NCBI GenBank assembly: GCA_018261615.1
Contig: JAGTSE010000043.1
Coordinates: 1 to 36,824 of the forward strand
Source: Pseudomonadota bacterium
GTDB lineage: Bacteria > Pseudomonadota > Gammaproteobacteria > Enterobacterales > Enterobacteriaceae
Direction of reading: 5' to 3'
Length of the DNA: 36,824 nucleotides
The translations under genes and the position numbers were made by a program. Shown one piece after another: positions 25,600 through 33,816 of this stretch. Position 1 is the first letter of the stretch. The number at the start of each line of letters is the position of its first letter. The notes beneath the pieces were generated by a model. The model was not told the origin of the DNA. It was given only the letters and a program-made list of their open reading frames with translations, and searched no databases.

Positions 25600-27708
25600 T
25601 CACTGGCTTAGTTGAGCCAGGTACGGTTTACTATCCAGCTCTTTTTTCAGCAGATTTAGACTCTTACCGTCGACGATAAAGTAGTTCGTCGCATCCACAT
25701 TCCCCACCACTGCATCATCATATTTCCCCGGCTGACTGCGCACAGAGATGTTGCCAGTAAACACGCCCTGCGTTGACGCATCGCCATATGGGCCTGGACG
25801 AAAGATGAAATTAAAGCGTTGGTTATCGACTGCAATATTGTTTTCAACCCGCAGTTTTCCTGGGTTGAAGTTGTCGGTGAAACCGTCCAGATGGTTACCT
25901 GTCGCCTTGTTATTACGAACCTGATGAGCGACCGGTTGCCCCTCTCCACCCAGTTTGAAACCATTGCTGGTATTGTTGCTGGCAATAGAATCCTCGATCA
26001 CCACAACGCCATTTGCGCCATCCTCGATTTTGTTAAACAAGTCAAAACCATCATCAATATTGTCGTGCGAATAGCAGCGTTTCAGGCGATTGCCTTCGCC
26101 AACGCGCATCTTCACGGCAAAACCATCAGCGTTAATTTTCCCCGGATCTTCATTACCCCAGGATTCCGAATCGACAACGAGGTTGTTGCTCGCCCACAGA
26201 GCGCGGCCCACTTTTTCCGGTGATGAAATCTGAATACCGGTATCGCCATTACGCCAGGCGACCACTTTTTCGATGACGTTATGGCTACCCTGAATACGCA
26301 AACTTTTCTCAGTCACCTCTATACCTTTGATATGCCAGTAGCTGGCGTCAACCAACAAACCGTGGAGCACGGCTTTTCCATCCGCTTGCAGGATTTTCTT
26401 ATTATCGAGCAACCCGCTGGCGGAAAGAGGGATCTCTGTCTGCGCATAATCCCCGGCTTGCAACACAATTTTGCCGCCTGGTGGCAGTAAACGAATCGCG
26501 CTGGTCAGATCCAGCGGGGAGGCAGCCGTGCCTTTACCTGCGCTTTTACCCTGTGGCGCGACATACAGCGTTGCTGTTGCCGGGCCGGCGATTTTTTCTA
26601 CCTTAATCTGCTGGCTGACGGACGTATTGTCGTTGGTGCTGGTGGGCGTAAATGTCACTGCAAACGTGGCATTGCCACTCAGGGTGGCGGGCACGCTATA
26701 CATCTCTCCTGCTTTAACCGGTTTTTCATTACCGATCACCACTTCGTCCTGTCGGGTGCTGAACAGGCCATCATAATTGGCCCGTGCCTGTAATGTGTAT
26801 TTGTCGCTGGTGCTTTGCGCAGGAGAGGCAATTTGTAGCACAACTGGTAGCGGTTTAGCCTGCCAGTGTTTTGTCACTGCGGTATGCGCCGTCGAAGTGG
26901 TTAACGAAGCATCGCTGATGGTGATTTTGGCATTACGCGAGGCAAAGAAACCGACGTAATAATGATCCTTATCCTGCACAGTGATCAGATCTGCGTGCGG
27001 TACGCTGCGGCTAATCCATTGGTCACTGCCTTGCGGAGCCCAGGCCGTGATAAAACCGTCGTTAGTGCGCTCCAGTTTCAGGCGAAAAGTTGGCGTCTGG
27101 CGCAGATCAACCTCTTCCTGGTAGCTCTGTTTCACGATTGCTGCGCCAGTATTGCCCCAGGGCTGCGTTATCCCTTCACGGGAGATCGCCTGCATCTTCA
27201 CGCGAAAATTGTCTTTTTTATCCTGGGTCATGATGGCATTCATCACCATATTCGACGCCGCAGGAAACTCCTCATAACCCTCTTTAAGAGGTTGCTGACG
27301 CGGTTTGCCAATCACGTCACGCACCAGCAATCCGGCGCCTTCCTGAGCTGCGGGTTTCGCGCCTTTTTCCGGGCCGAACTGCTCAACGGTCACGGTGGCC
27401 TGTAAAACGAAGTTTTCGCTGCCGGGCAGAGTGGTATAAAAGAACGTCAGGCCGTCATGAGAGTTAGCTATTTTACCGCCGCGACTTTCGAGAGTAACGG
27501 GTTTTGAGAGATCGGCACTATCCGTTATGGAGAGTTTTTTGCCGTCAATGGTGACATCGTTCACGCCAATCTTTTCCGGCAGAACATTCGATGAAAAGTT
27601 CACGTCGGTCGATTGGCCAAAAGCGATTGCTTTCCAGACTGCTGCTGATGACGGAACAGCGATAAGAGAGCTGCAAACCGTTAAAGCCAGAGGTATTTTA
27701 TAATTCAT
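25600..27708 (-). CDS. Secreted pectate lyase / exopolygalacturonate lyase, family PL9
   Basis: A 702-residue protein with a signal peptide (about residues 1-22, cut near PSSA/AVW), a beta-rich N-terminal part (25-375) and a right-handed parallel beta-helix (about 380-690). The beta-helix carries the PL9 residues known from Dickeya PelL: calcium ligands Asp528, Asp552, Asp553 and Asp556 (NADGF, IDDGFD) and the proposed base Lys585 (SNGFKLGGEG). The length is close to Dickeya PelX (about 745), so an exo-acting, perhaps periplasmic, enzyme is likely. It cleaves polygalacturonate by beta-elimination. AGGA precedes the ATG by 7 bases. A KdgR operator lies upstream. The gene is inserted between atpC and glmU, which are adjacent in E. 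coli. Confidence 0.87.
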   Translation of the reverse strand: MNYKIPLALTVCSSLIAVPSSAAVWKAIAFGQSTDVNFSSNVLPEKIGVNDVTIDGKKLSITDSADLSKPVTLESRGGKIANSHDGLTFFYTTLPGSENFVLQATVTVEQFGPEKGAKPAAQEGAGLLVRDVIGKPRQQPLKEGYEEFPAASNMVMNAIMTQDKKDNFRVKMQAISREGITQPWGNTGAAIVKQSYQEEVDLRQTPTFRLKLERTNDGFITAWAPQGSDQWISRSVPHADLITVQDKDHYYVGFFASRNAKITISDASLTTSTAHTAVTKHWQAKPLPVVLQIASPAQSTSDKYTLQARANYDGLFSTRQDEVVIGNEKPVKAGEMYSVPATLSGNATFAVTFTPTSTNDNTSVSQQIKVEKIAGPATATLYVAPQGKSAGKGTAASPLDLTSAIRLLPPGGKIVLQAGDYAQTEIPLSASGLLDNKKILQADGKAVLHGLLVDASYWHIKGIEVTEKSLRIQGSHNVIEKVVAWRNGDTGIQISSPEKVGRALWASNNLVVDSESWGNEDPGKINADGFAVKMRVGEGNRLKRCYSHDNIDDGFDLFNKIEDGANGVVVIEDSIASNNTSNGFKLGGEGQPVAHQVRNNKATGNHLDGFTDNFNPGKLRVENNIAVDNQRFNFIFRPGPYGDASTQGVFTGNISVRSQPGKYDDAVVGNVDATNYFIVDGKSLNLLKKELDSKPYLAQLSQ

Positions 27709-27748
27709 TTTATTTTCCTGATTGATTATTGCCCGCCATTATTATCAA

Positions 27749-27767
27749 GATGAAACGCTGTTTTATT
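27749..27767 (-). promoter_or_regulatory. KdgR operator upstream of the pectate lyase gene
   Basis: GATGAAACGCTGTTTTATT fits the KdgR consensus AATRAAAYRNTRTTTYATT at every defined position except the first. KdgR (IclR family) represses pectin-degradation genes until 2-keto-3-deoxygluconate accumulates. The site is 41 bases before the start codon, in the expected promoter or leader position, and supports the enzyme assignment independently. Confidence 0.8.
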
Positions 27768-27818
27768 TTTTACGATCTTTATTCAGGATGAAAAAAAACA
27801 GCTAACCCATTGTATGAA

Positions 27819-27859
27819 TTAGCGGCAAACTGAAATGGAGATATTTTTTAGCGGCAAAC
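27819..27859. repeat. 12-base direct repeat in the pectate lyase-glmU intergenic region
   Basis: TTAGCGGCAAAC occurs at 27819-27830 and again at 27848-27859, 29 bases apart (start to start). It lies 150-190 bases upstream of glmU. In E. coli, NagC binds sites upstream of glmU whose centre is a T-rich/GCG/A-rich motif, so these could be NagC sites, but the match is loose. Confidence 0.5.
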
Positions 27860-28009
27860 CAAGTTGCTTTGTCGGTAAAATAGCCCGCAAAAGCGCAGTA
27901 ACTGTGGATGTTGGGCGTTTCACCAGCATTCCATTTTATGCTACAAAATATGTAGAATTTTCAATATGAAAGAGGTTAACTTCTTTCTCCAATGACAGTC
28001 AGGACGCGT

Positions 28010-29380
28010 ATGTTGAACACAAAAATGAGTGTGGTGATCCTTGCCGCAGGTAAAGGCACACGCATGTACTCCGATATTCCAAAAGTGCTGCATACCCTTG
28101 CAGGGAAAGCGATGGTTCAGCATGTCATTGATACAGCTAATCTTCTCGGCTCCGATAACGTTCATCTGGTTTATGGCCACGGTGGCGATTTGCTTAAACA
28201 ACGTCTCGCTGATAGCAAGCTTAACTGGGTTCTGCAGGCAGAACAGTTGGGTACTGGCCATGCCATGCAACAGGCTGCACCGTTCTTTGCCGACGACGAA
28301 GATATTTTGATGCTCTACGGCGATGTGCCGTTGATCTCGCTGGAGACATTGCAGCGTTTGCGCGATGCGAAACCGCAGGGCGGTATTGGTCTGTTAACGG
28401 TGGTGCTCGACGACCCGACGGGTTATGGGCGTATCACGCGTGAAAACGGCGCGGTGACAGGCATTGTTGAACAGAAAGATGCCACTGAAGAGCAGCGTAA
28501 GATAACCGAGATCAACACTGGCATTCTGATTGCCAACGGCGGCGATCTGAAACGCTGGTTGAGCAAGCTGACTAACAATAATGCGCAGGGTGAATATTAC
28601 ATCACGGATATCATCAGCCTTGCCTGGCATGAAGGCCGTGAGATTACCGCAGTGCATCCGCAGCGTCTGAGTGAAGTGGAAGGCGTGAATAACCGTCTTC
28701 AGTTATCCCGGCTGGAGCGTGCGTATCAAGCTGAACAGGCCGAAAAACTGCTGCTGGCTGGTGTTATGCTGCGCGATCCTGCACGCTTCGACCTGCGCGG
28801 TACGCTGGAGCACGGGCGGGATGTTGAGATCGATGCTAACGTCATCATTGAAGGCAACGTAAAACTGGGCGATCGCGTAAAGATTGGCGCAGGTTGCGTA
28901 CTGAAAAACAGCGAAATCGGCGACGATTGTGAAATCAGTCCCTATAGCGTGGTGGAAGATGCGCGACTCGAAGCTGATTGCACCATCGGGCCATTTGCTC
29001 GTTTGCGTCCTGGCGCTGAATTGCTTGCCGGTGCACACGTGGGCAACTTCGTGGAAATGAAAAAAGCGCGTCTGGGTAAAGGCTCGAAAGCAGGCCACCT
29101 GACCTACCTGGGCGATGCGGAAATCGGTGACAACGTGAATGTTGGCGCGGGTGTTATCACCTGTAATTACGATGGTGCAAACAAGCACAAAACTATTATT
29201 GGCGATGATGTGTTTGTTGGTTCCGATACACAGTTTGTGGCACCGGTTACCGTTGCGAAAGGCGTGACTATCGCTGCGGGTACCACAGTAACGCGCAACG
29301 TTGCGGAAAATGAACTGGTTATCAGCCGCGTACCGCAGATCAATAAACAAGGCTGGATACGTCCGGTTAAGAAGAAGTAG
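28010..29380 (+). CDS. glmU: Bifunctional GlcN-1-P acetyltransferase / UDP-GlcNAc pyrophosphorylase GlmU
   Basis: A 456-residue enzyme making UDP-GlcNAc for peptidoglycan and lipopolysaccharide. The N-terminal uridyltransferase domain carries LAAGKGTRMYSDIPK (from residue 11, Arg18 conserved). From about residue 250 a left-handed beta-helix of hexapeptide repeats forms the acetyltransferase (RLRPGAELLAGAHVGNFVEMK and NYDGANKHK regions). The frame is open to 27992, but ATG at 28010 (MLNTKMSVV) follows AGGACGCGT and gives the E. coli length. Confidence 0.96.
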   Translation: MLNTKMSVVILAAGKGTRMYSDIPKVLHTLAGKAMVQHVIDTANLLGSDNVHLVYGHGGDLLKQRLADSKLNWVLQAEQLGTGHAMQQAAPFFADDEDILMLYGDVPLISLETLQRLRDAKPQGGIGLLTVVLDDPTGYGRITRENGAVTGIVEQKDATEEQRKITEINTGILIANGGDLKRWLSKLTNNNAQGEYYITDIISLAWHEGREITAVHPQRLSEVEGVNNRLQLSRLERAYQAEQAEKLLLAGVMLRDPARFDLRGTLEHGRDVEIDANVIIEGNVKLGDRVKIGAGCVLKNSEIGDDCEISPYSVVEDARLEADCTIGPFARLRPGAELLAGAHVGNFVEMKKARLGKGSKAGHLTYLGDAEIGDNVNVGAGVITCNYDGANKHKTIIGDDVFVGSDTQFVAPVTVAKGVTIAAGTTVTRNVAENELVISRVPQINKQGWIRPVKKK

Positions 29381-29381
29381 T

Positions 29382-29405
29382 CCGGATAAGCGCAGCGCCA
29401 TCCGG
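29382..29405. repeat. REP element in the glmU-glmS gap
   Basis: CCGGAT and ATCCGG enclose AAGCGCAGCGCC, giving a REP palindrome one base after the glmU stop codon. The remaining 154 bases to glmS form the leader in which GlmZ small RNA activates glmS translation in E. coli. RNase E cuts near the glmU stop in E. coli, so this hairpin sits next to the processing point. Confidence 0.8.
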
Positions 29406-29559
29406 TAAGGTATTTATAACGGTTTTAGGGTGAGGGGAAAGATAATTCCTCCGCCCGGCAGGCAGTACCTATAAAAATACCCCCACTCTCTACAAGGCTC
29501 GGGGCGATACAGGTTGACCGACAACAAAAGGCATAACGCCTACATCGGAATCGAAAATT

Positions 29560-31389
29560 ATGTGTGGAATTGTTGGCGCAGTCGCGCAGCGTGATGTTGC
29601 AGAAATCCTTCTCGAGGGATTACGTCGTCTGGAATACCGTGGCTATGACTCTGCTGGTCTGGCCGTCGTAGATGCAGAAGGTCATATGACCCGTCTGCGT
29701 CGTCTTGGTAAAGTCCAGATGCTGGCCCAGGCCGCAGAAGAGCATCCGCTGCATGGTGGAACCGGTATTGCGCACACTCGTTGGGCAACACACGGTGAAC
29801 CGTCAGAAGGTAACGCGCATCCGCATGTTTCTGATCATATTGCGGTTGTACATAACGGTATTATTGAAAACTACGAGCCGCTGCGAGAAGTGTTAAAAGA
29901 GCGTGGCTATGTGTTTGTTTCTGAAACAGATACTGAAGTTATCGCGCATCTTGTTCACTGGGAGCTTGAGCAGGGTGGCACGCTGCGTGAAGCGGTTATG
30001 CGCGCTATCCCGCAATTACGCGGCGCTTATGGCACGGTGATTATGGATACCCGTGACAGCGGCACTCTGCTGGCGGCTCGCTCTGGCAGCCCGCTGGTTA
30101 TTGGTCTTGGCATGGGTGAAAACTTTATTGCCTCCGATCAACTGGCGTTACTGCCGGTAACGCGTCGCTTTATCTTCCTTGAAGAGGGCGATATAGCGGA
30201 AGTGACTCGCCGCAGCGTGACAGTGTTTGATAAATCCGGCGCGCAGGTAAAACGGCCTGATATCGAATCCAGCCTGCAATATGACGCGGGCGACAAAGGT
30301 ATCTACCGTCACTACATGCAAAAAGAGATCTACGAACAGCCGAACGCGATTAAAAATACGCTGACCGGCCGTATTAACCACGGTGAAGTGGATCTGAGCG
30401 AACTGGGTCCGAATGCCAACGCGCTATTATCGCAAGTTGAACATATTCAGATCGTTGCCTGTGGCACCTCTTACAACTCAGGTATGGTTTCCCGTTACTG
30501 GTTTGAGGCGCTGGCCGGTGTGCCGTGCGATGTGGAAATCGCCTCTGAATTCCGCTACCGCAAATCCGCTGTTCGTCGTAACAGCCTGATGATCACCCTT
30601 TCGCAATCCGGTGAAACGGCGGATACTCTGGCGGCGCTGCGTTTGTCCAAAGAGCTGGGTTATCTGGGGTCGCTGGCGATTTGTAACGTGCCGGGCTCCT
30701 CGCTGGTGCGTGAATCCGATCTGGCGATGATGACCAACGCCGGCACTGAAATCGGTGTTGCCTCCACGAAAGCGTTCACCACTCAGCTTACTGTTCTGCT
30801 GATGCTGGTGGCGAAACTGAGCCGCCTGAAAGGGCTGGATGCATCCATTGAGCATGATATTGTTCACGGTTTGCAGGCTTTACCGAGCCGTATTGAACAA
30901 ATGTTGTCGCAGGATAAACGCATCGAAGCGCTGGCCGAAGATTTCTCCGACAAGCATCATGCGCTGTTCCTGGGGCGTGGTGATCAGTATCCGATCGCGC
31001 TGGAAGGCGCGCTGAAACTGAAAGAGATCTCCTACATTCACGCCGAAGCCTATGCGGCAGGCGAGCTGAAGCATGGCCCGCTGGCGCTGATTGATGCGGA
31101 TATGCCGGTGATTGTCGTTGCGCCTAACAACGAACTGCTGGAAAAACTGAAATCCAACATCGAAGAAGTGCGTGCCCGTGGCGGTGTACTGTATGTGTTC
31201 GCCGATCAGGATGCGGGTTTCACCAGCAGCGACAATATGCACATTATTGATATGCCGCACGTCGAAGAGGTGATTGCACCGATTTTCTATACCGTGCCGC
31301 TGCAATTGCTGGCCTATCACGTCGCGCTGATTAAAGGCACCGACGTTGACCAGCCGCGTAACCTGGCGAAATCAGTAACGGTAGAGTAA
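29560..31389 (+). CDS. glmS: Glucosamine-6-phosphate synthase GlmS
   Basis: A 609-residue glutamine:fructose-6-phosphate amidotransferase, the first step of amino-sugar synthesis. After Met removal the nucleophile Cys1 is exposed (MCGIVGAV). A class II glutaminase domain covers about 1-240, with the RWATHG and NGIIENY signatures. Two SIS sugar-isomerase domains follow (ACGTSYNSG, TLSQSGETADT), ending PRNLAKSVTVE. Length equals that of E. coli. It is co-transcribed with glmU. Confidence 0.97.
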   Translation: MCGIVGAVAQRDVAEILLEGLRRLEYRGYDSAGLAVVDAEGHMTRLRRLGKVQMLAQAAEEHPLHGGTGIAHTRWATHGEPSEGNAHPHVSDHIAVVHNGIIENYEPLREVLKERGYVFVSETDTEVIAHLVHWELEQGGTLREAVMRAIPQLRGAYGTVIMDTRDSGTLLAARSGSPLVIGLGMGENFIASDQLALLPVTRRFIFLEEGDIAEVTRRSVTVFDKSGAQVKRPDIESSLQYDAGDKGIYRHYMQKEIYEQPNAIKNTLTGRINHGEVDLSELGPNANALLSQVEHIQIVACGTSYNSGMVSRYWFEALAGVPCDVEIASEFRYRKSAVRRNSLMITLSQSGETADTLAALRLSKELGYLGSLAICNVPGSSLVRESDLAMMTNAGTEIGVASTKAFTTQLTVLLMLVAKLSRLKGLDASIEHDIVHGLQALPSRIEQMLSQDKRIEALAEDFSDKHHALFLGRGDQYPIALEGALKLKEISYIHAEAYAAGELKHGPLALIDADMPVIVVAPNNELLEKLKSNIEEVRARGGVLYVFADQDAGFTSSDNMHIIDMPHVEEVIAPIFYTVPLQLLAYHVALIKGTDVDQPRNLAKSVTVE

Positions 31390-31411
31390 ATATTTACTGA
31401 CATAAAATGCG

Positions 31412-31443
31412 AAAGAGGTTACCTGCGGGCGACCTCTTTTTTT
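31412..31443 (+). terminator. glmS terminator
   Basis: AAAGAGGT and ACCTCTTT form an 8-base-pair stem with a 12-base loop, followed by TTTT. It lies 22 bases after glmS and closes the glmUS unit. It also marks the usual Tn7 attachment region; I see no Tn7-like insertion here. Confidence 0.85.
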
Positions 31444-31587
31444 ACTTCATTTGATGAATTCTCGCTAGTTTCAACTACTTTTTTATTGTCACAAAAATAA
31501 AATATAGCTGAAATCTTACTGTTATATTTTTTTATTAATACTTTGATTTGTAGTTATTTTATATCATGCGATAACGATATTTTCCCG

Positions 31588-31643
31588 CTGTCATCAAACA
31601 GTAACAATGATCACATATAACTGTCATCAAAGTGTCCTATTTT
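31588..31643 (+). promoter_or_regulatory. pstS promoter with two Pho boxes
   Basis: Two PhoB sites precede pstS. Box 1, CTGTCATCAAACAGTAAC (31588-31605), has a good left half and a degenerate right half. Box 2, CTGTCATCAAAGTGTCCT (31621-31638), overlaps where a -35 would be and is followed by the -10-like TATTTT (31638-31643). The arrangement matches the PhoB-activated E. coli pstS promoter, so the operon should be induced by phosphate starvation. Confidence 0.88.
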
Positions 31644-31692
31644 GCTCGTCGTAGCCACTAAACAACGATTTACGATCCTTGCAGGAGACATT

Positions 31693-32733
31693 ATGAACGT
31701 TATGCGTACCACTGTCGCAACTGTTGTCGCCGCGACCTTTTCTCTGAGTGCTTTTGCTGTTAACGCAGCAGCCAGCCTGACTGGTGCGGGCGCAACTTTC
31801 CCGGCGCCGGTGTATGCCAAGTGGGCTGATACTTACCAGAAAGAAACGGGTAACAAGATCAACTACCAGGGTATTGGTTCTTCTGGTGGCGTAAAACAAA
31901 TTACTGCTAAAACTGTGGATTTCGGTGCATCCGATGCCCCTCTGGCTGACGATAAACTGACTCAGGAAGGTCTGTTCCAGTTCCCGACCGTCATCGGCGG
32001 TATCGTGCTGGCTATCAACGTCCCGGGCATAAAATCCGGTGAGCTGGTGCTGGACGGTAAAACCCTGGGTGATATCTACCTGGGTAATATCAAAAAATGG
32101 GATGATGCAGCAATTGCTAAACTCAACCCAGGCTTGAAACTGCCTTCGCAGAACATTGCTGTGGTTCGTCGTGCCGACGGTTCCGGTACCTCATTCGTCT
32201 TCACCAGCTACCTGGCAAAAGTGAACGAAGAGTGGAAATCCAAAGTGGGTTCCGGCTCTACGGTTAACTGGCCGACCGGCCTGGGCGGTAAAGGTAACGA
32301 CGGCATCGCGGCATTTGTTCAGCGTCTGCCGGGTTCAATCGGTTATGTTGAATATGCTTACGCTAAGCAGAACAACCTGACCTACACCAAACTGCTGTCT
32401 GCGGATGGTAAGGCTGTAAGCCCGACTGAGCAGAGCTTCTCCAATGCGGCTAAAAATATCGACTGGAGCAAATCCTTTGCGCAGGACCTGACCAACCAGA
32501 AAGGTGCTGATGTATGGCCGATTACTTCAACCACCTTTATCCTGATCCACAAAGAGCAGGCTAAGCCGGAGCAAGGTGCTGAAGTCCTTAAATTCTTTGA
32601 CTGGGCCTACAAAAAAGGCGGCAAACAGGCTAACGACCTTGATTACGCAACCCTGCCGGAGAGCGTAGTTGAACAAGTTCGTGCTGCATGGAAAACCAAT
32701 GTCAAAGACAGCAGCGGTAAGGCACTGTACTAA
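31693..32733 (+). CDS. pstS: Periplasmic phosphate-binding protein PstS
   Basis: A 346-residue receptor that delivers phosphate to PstCAB. A signal peptide covers about residues 1-25 (cut near AVNA/AASLTGAG). The mature protein starts with SLTGAGATFPAPVY and carries the phosphate-contacting segments GIGSSGG, DFGASDAPL and RRADGSGTSF. The frame is open from 31642, but ATG at 31693 follows GCAGGAG and gives the E. coli length. Confidence 0.97.
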   Translation: MNVMRTTVATVVAATFSLSAFAVNAAASLTGAGATFPAPVYAKWADTYQKETGNKINYQGIGSSGGVKQITAKTVDFGASDAPLADDKLTQEGLFQFPTVIGGIVLAINVPGIKSGELVLDGKTLGDIYLGNIKKWDDAAIAKLNPGLKLPSQNIAVVRRADGSGTSFVFTSYLAKVNEEWKSKVGSGSTVNWPTGLGGKGNDGIAAFVQRLPGSIGYVEYAYAKQNNLTYTKLLSADGKAVSPTEQSFSNAAKNIDWSKSFAQDLTNQKGADVWPITSTTFILIHKEQAKPEQGAEVLKFFDWAYKKGGKQANDLDYATLPESVVEQVRAAWKTNVKDSSGKALY

Positions 32734-32754
32734 CAGTTGGTTTTTTTAGAATAT

Positions 32755-32824
32755 GGCGGATGGCGCTTACACCATCCGCCTTACAGATCCTCTGTAGGCC
32801 TGGCCGCGTAAGCATCACCGGGCA
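32755..32824. repeat. BIME-like pair of REP hairpins between pstS and pstC
   Basis: GGCGGATGG and CCATCCGCC (32755-32780) form a perfect 9-base-pair stem. A second REP-like word, TGTAGGCCTGGCCGCGTAAG continuing to CACCGGGCA, covers 32793-32824. Such elements protect the upstream mRNA and reduce read-through, which would keep PstS in excess over the membrane components. Confidence 0.75.
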
Positions 32825-32856
32825 AATTCGTAAGACGTTAAACTGAAGAGTAATTT

Positions 32857-33816
32857 ATGGCTGCAACCAAGCCGGCATTTAATCCTCCGGGTAAAAAAGG
32901 TGACATGATTTTCAGCGTACTGGTAAGACTGGCTGCGCTGATTGTGCTATTGCTGTTGAGTGGCATCATTGTGTCGCTGATTTTCTCCTCATGGCCAAGC
33001 ATTCAGAAGTTTGGTTTTTCATTCCTGTGGACCAAAGAGTGGGATGCGCCCAATGATATTTACGGCGCGCTGGTGCCCATTTACGGGACGATAGTGACCT
33101 CTGTTATCGCCCTGCTGATCGCCGTTCCGGTGAGCTTTGGTATTGCCCTGTTTTTGACGGAACTGTCGCCGAACTGGCTGAAGCGTCCACTGGGTATCGC
33201 CATTGAATTACTGGCTGCTATTCCAAGTATCGTGTACGGCATGTGGGGGCTGTTTATTTTTGCTCCGCTGTTTGCAACTTACTTTCAGGAACCGGTGGGC
33301 AACGTGCTTTCTAACATCCCGTTTGTTGGCGCGCTGTTCTCTGGCCCGGCATTTGGTATTGGGATCCTGGCGGCCGGGGTTATTCTCGCCATTATGATTA
33401 TTCCTTACATTGCGGCGGTAATGCGCGATGTATTCGAACAAACACCGGTGATGATGAAAGAGTCGGCCTACGGCATTGGCTGCACCACCTGGGAAGTTAT
33501 CTGGCGCATTGTGCTGCCATTTACCAAAAACGGGGTGATTGGCGGCGTGATGTTGGGGCTGGGGCGCGCGCTGGGTGAAACCATGGCGGTTACCTTTATC
33601 ATCGGTAACACCTACCAACTCGACAGCGCTTCCCTGTTTATGCCGGGTAACAGTATCACCTCTGCGTTGGCGAACGAATTTGCCGAAGCGGAGTCCGGTC
33701 TGCACGTTGCGGCATTGATGGAGTTGGGGCTGATTCTGTTTGTGATCACCTTTATCGTACTGGCTATCTCTAAGTTTATGATCATGCGCCTGGCGAAAAA
33801 CGAGGGGGCACGCTGA
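32857..33816 (+). CDS. pstC: Phosphate ABC transporter permease PstC
   Basis: A 319-residue inner-membrane permease with six main membrane segments. The ABC-permease EAA loop (KESAYGIGCTTWEVIWRIVLP) is near residues 205-225, and GLGRALGETMAVTFI contains the conserved arginine and glutamate of the Pst pathway. It forms the channel with PstA. Its stop overlaps pstA by one base (TGATG). Confidence 0.97.
   Translation: MAATKPAFNPPGKKGDMIFSVLVRLAALIVLLLLSGIIVSLIFSSWPSIQKFGFSFLWTKEWDAPNDIYGALVPIYGTIVTSVIALLIAVPVSFGIALFLTELSPNWLKRPLGIAIELLAAIPSIVYGMWGLFIFAPLFATYFQEPVGNVLSNIPFVGALFSGPAFGIGILAAGVILAIMIIPYIAAVMRDVFEQTPVMMKESAYGIGCTTWEVIWRIVLPFTKNGVIGGVMLGLGRALGETMAVTFIIGNTYQLDSASLFMPGNSITSALANEFAEAESGLHVAALMELGLILFVITFIVLAISKFMIMRLAKNEGAR

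Noticed and set aside
31390..31692. Possible Tn7-type insertion downstream of glmS
   Set aside because: The glmS 3' end, terminator and pstS promoter are all in place with no transposon ends or extra genes between them.
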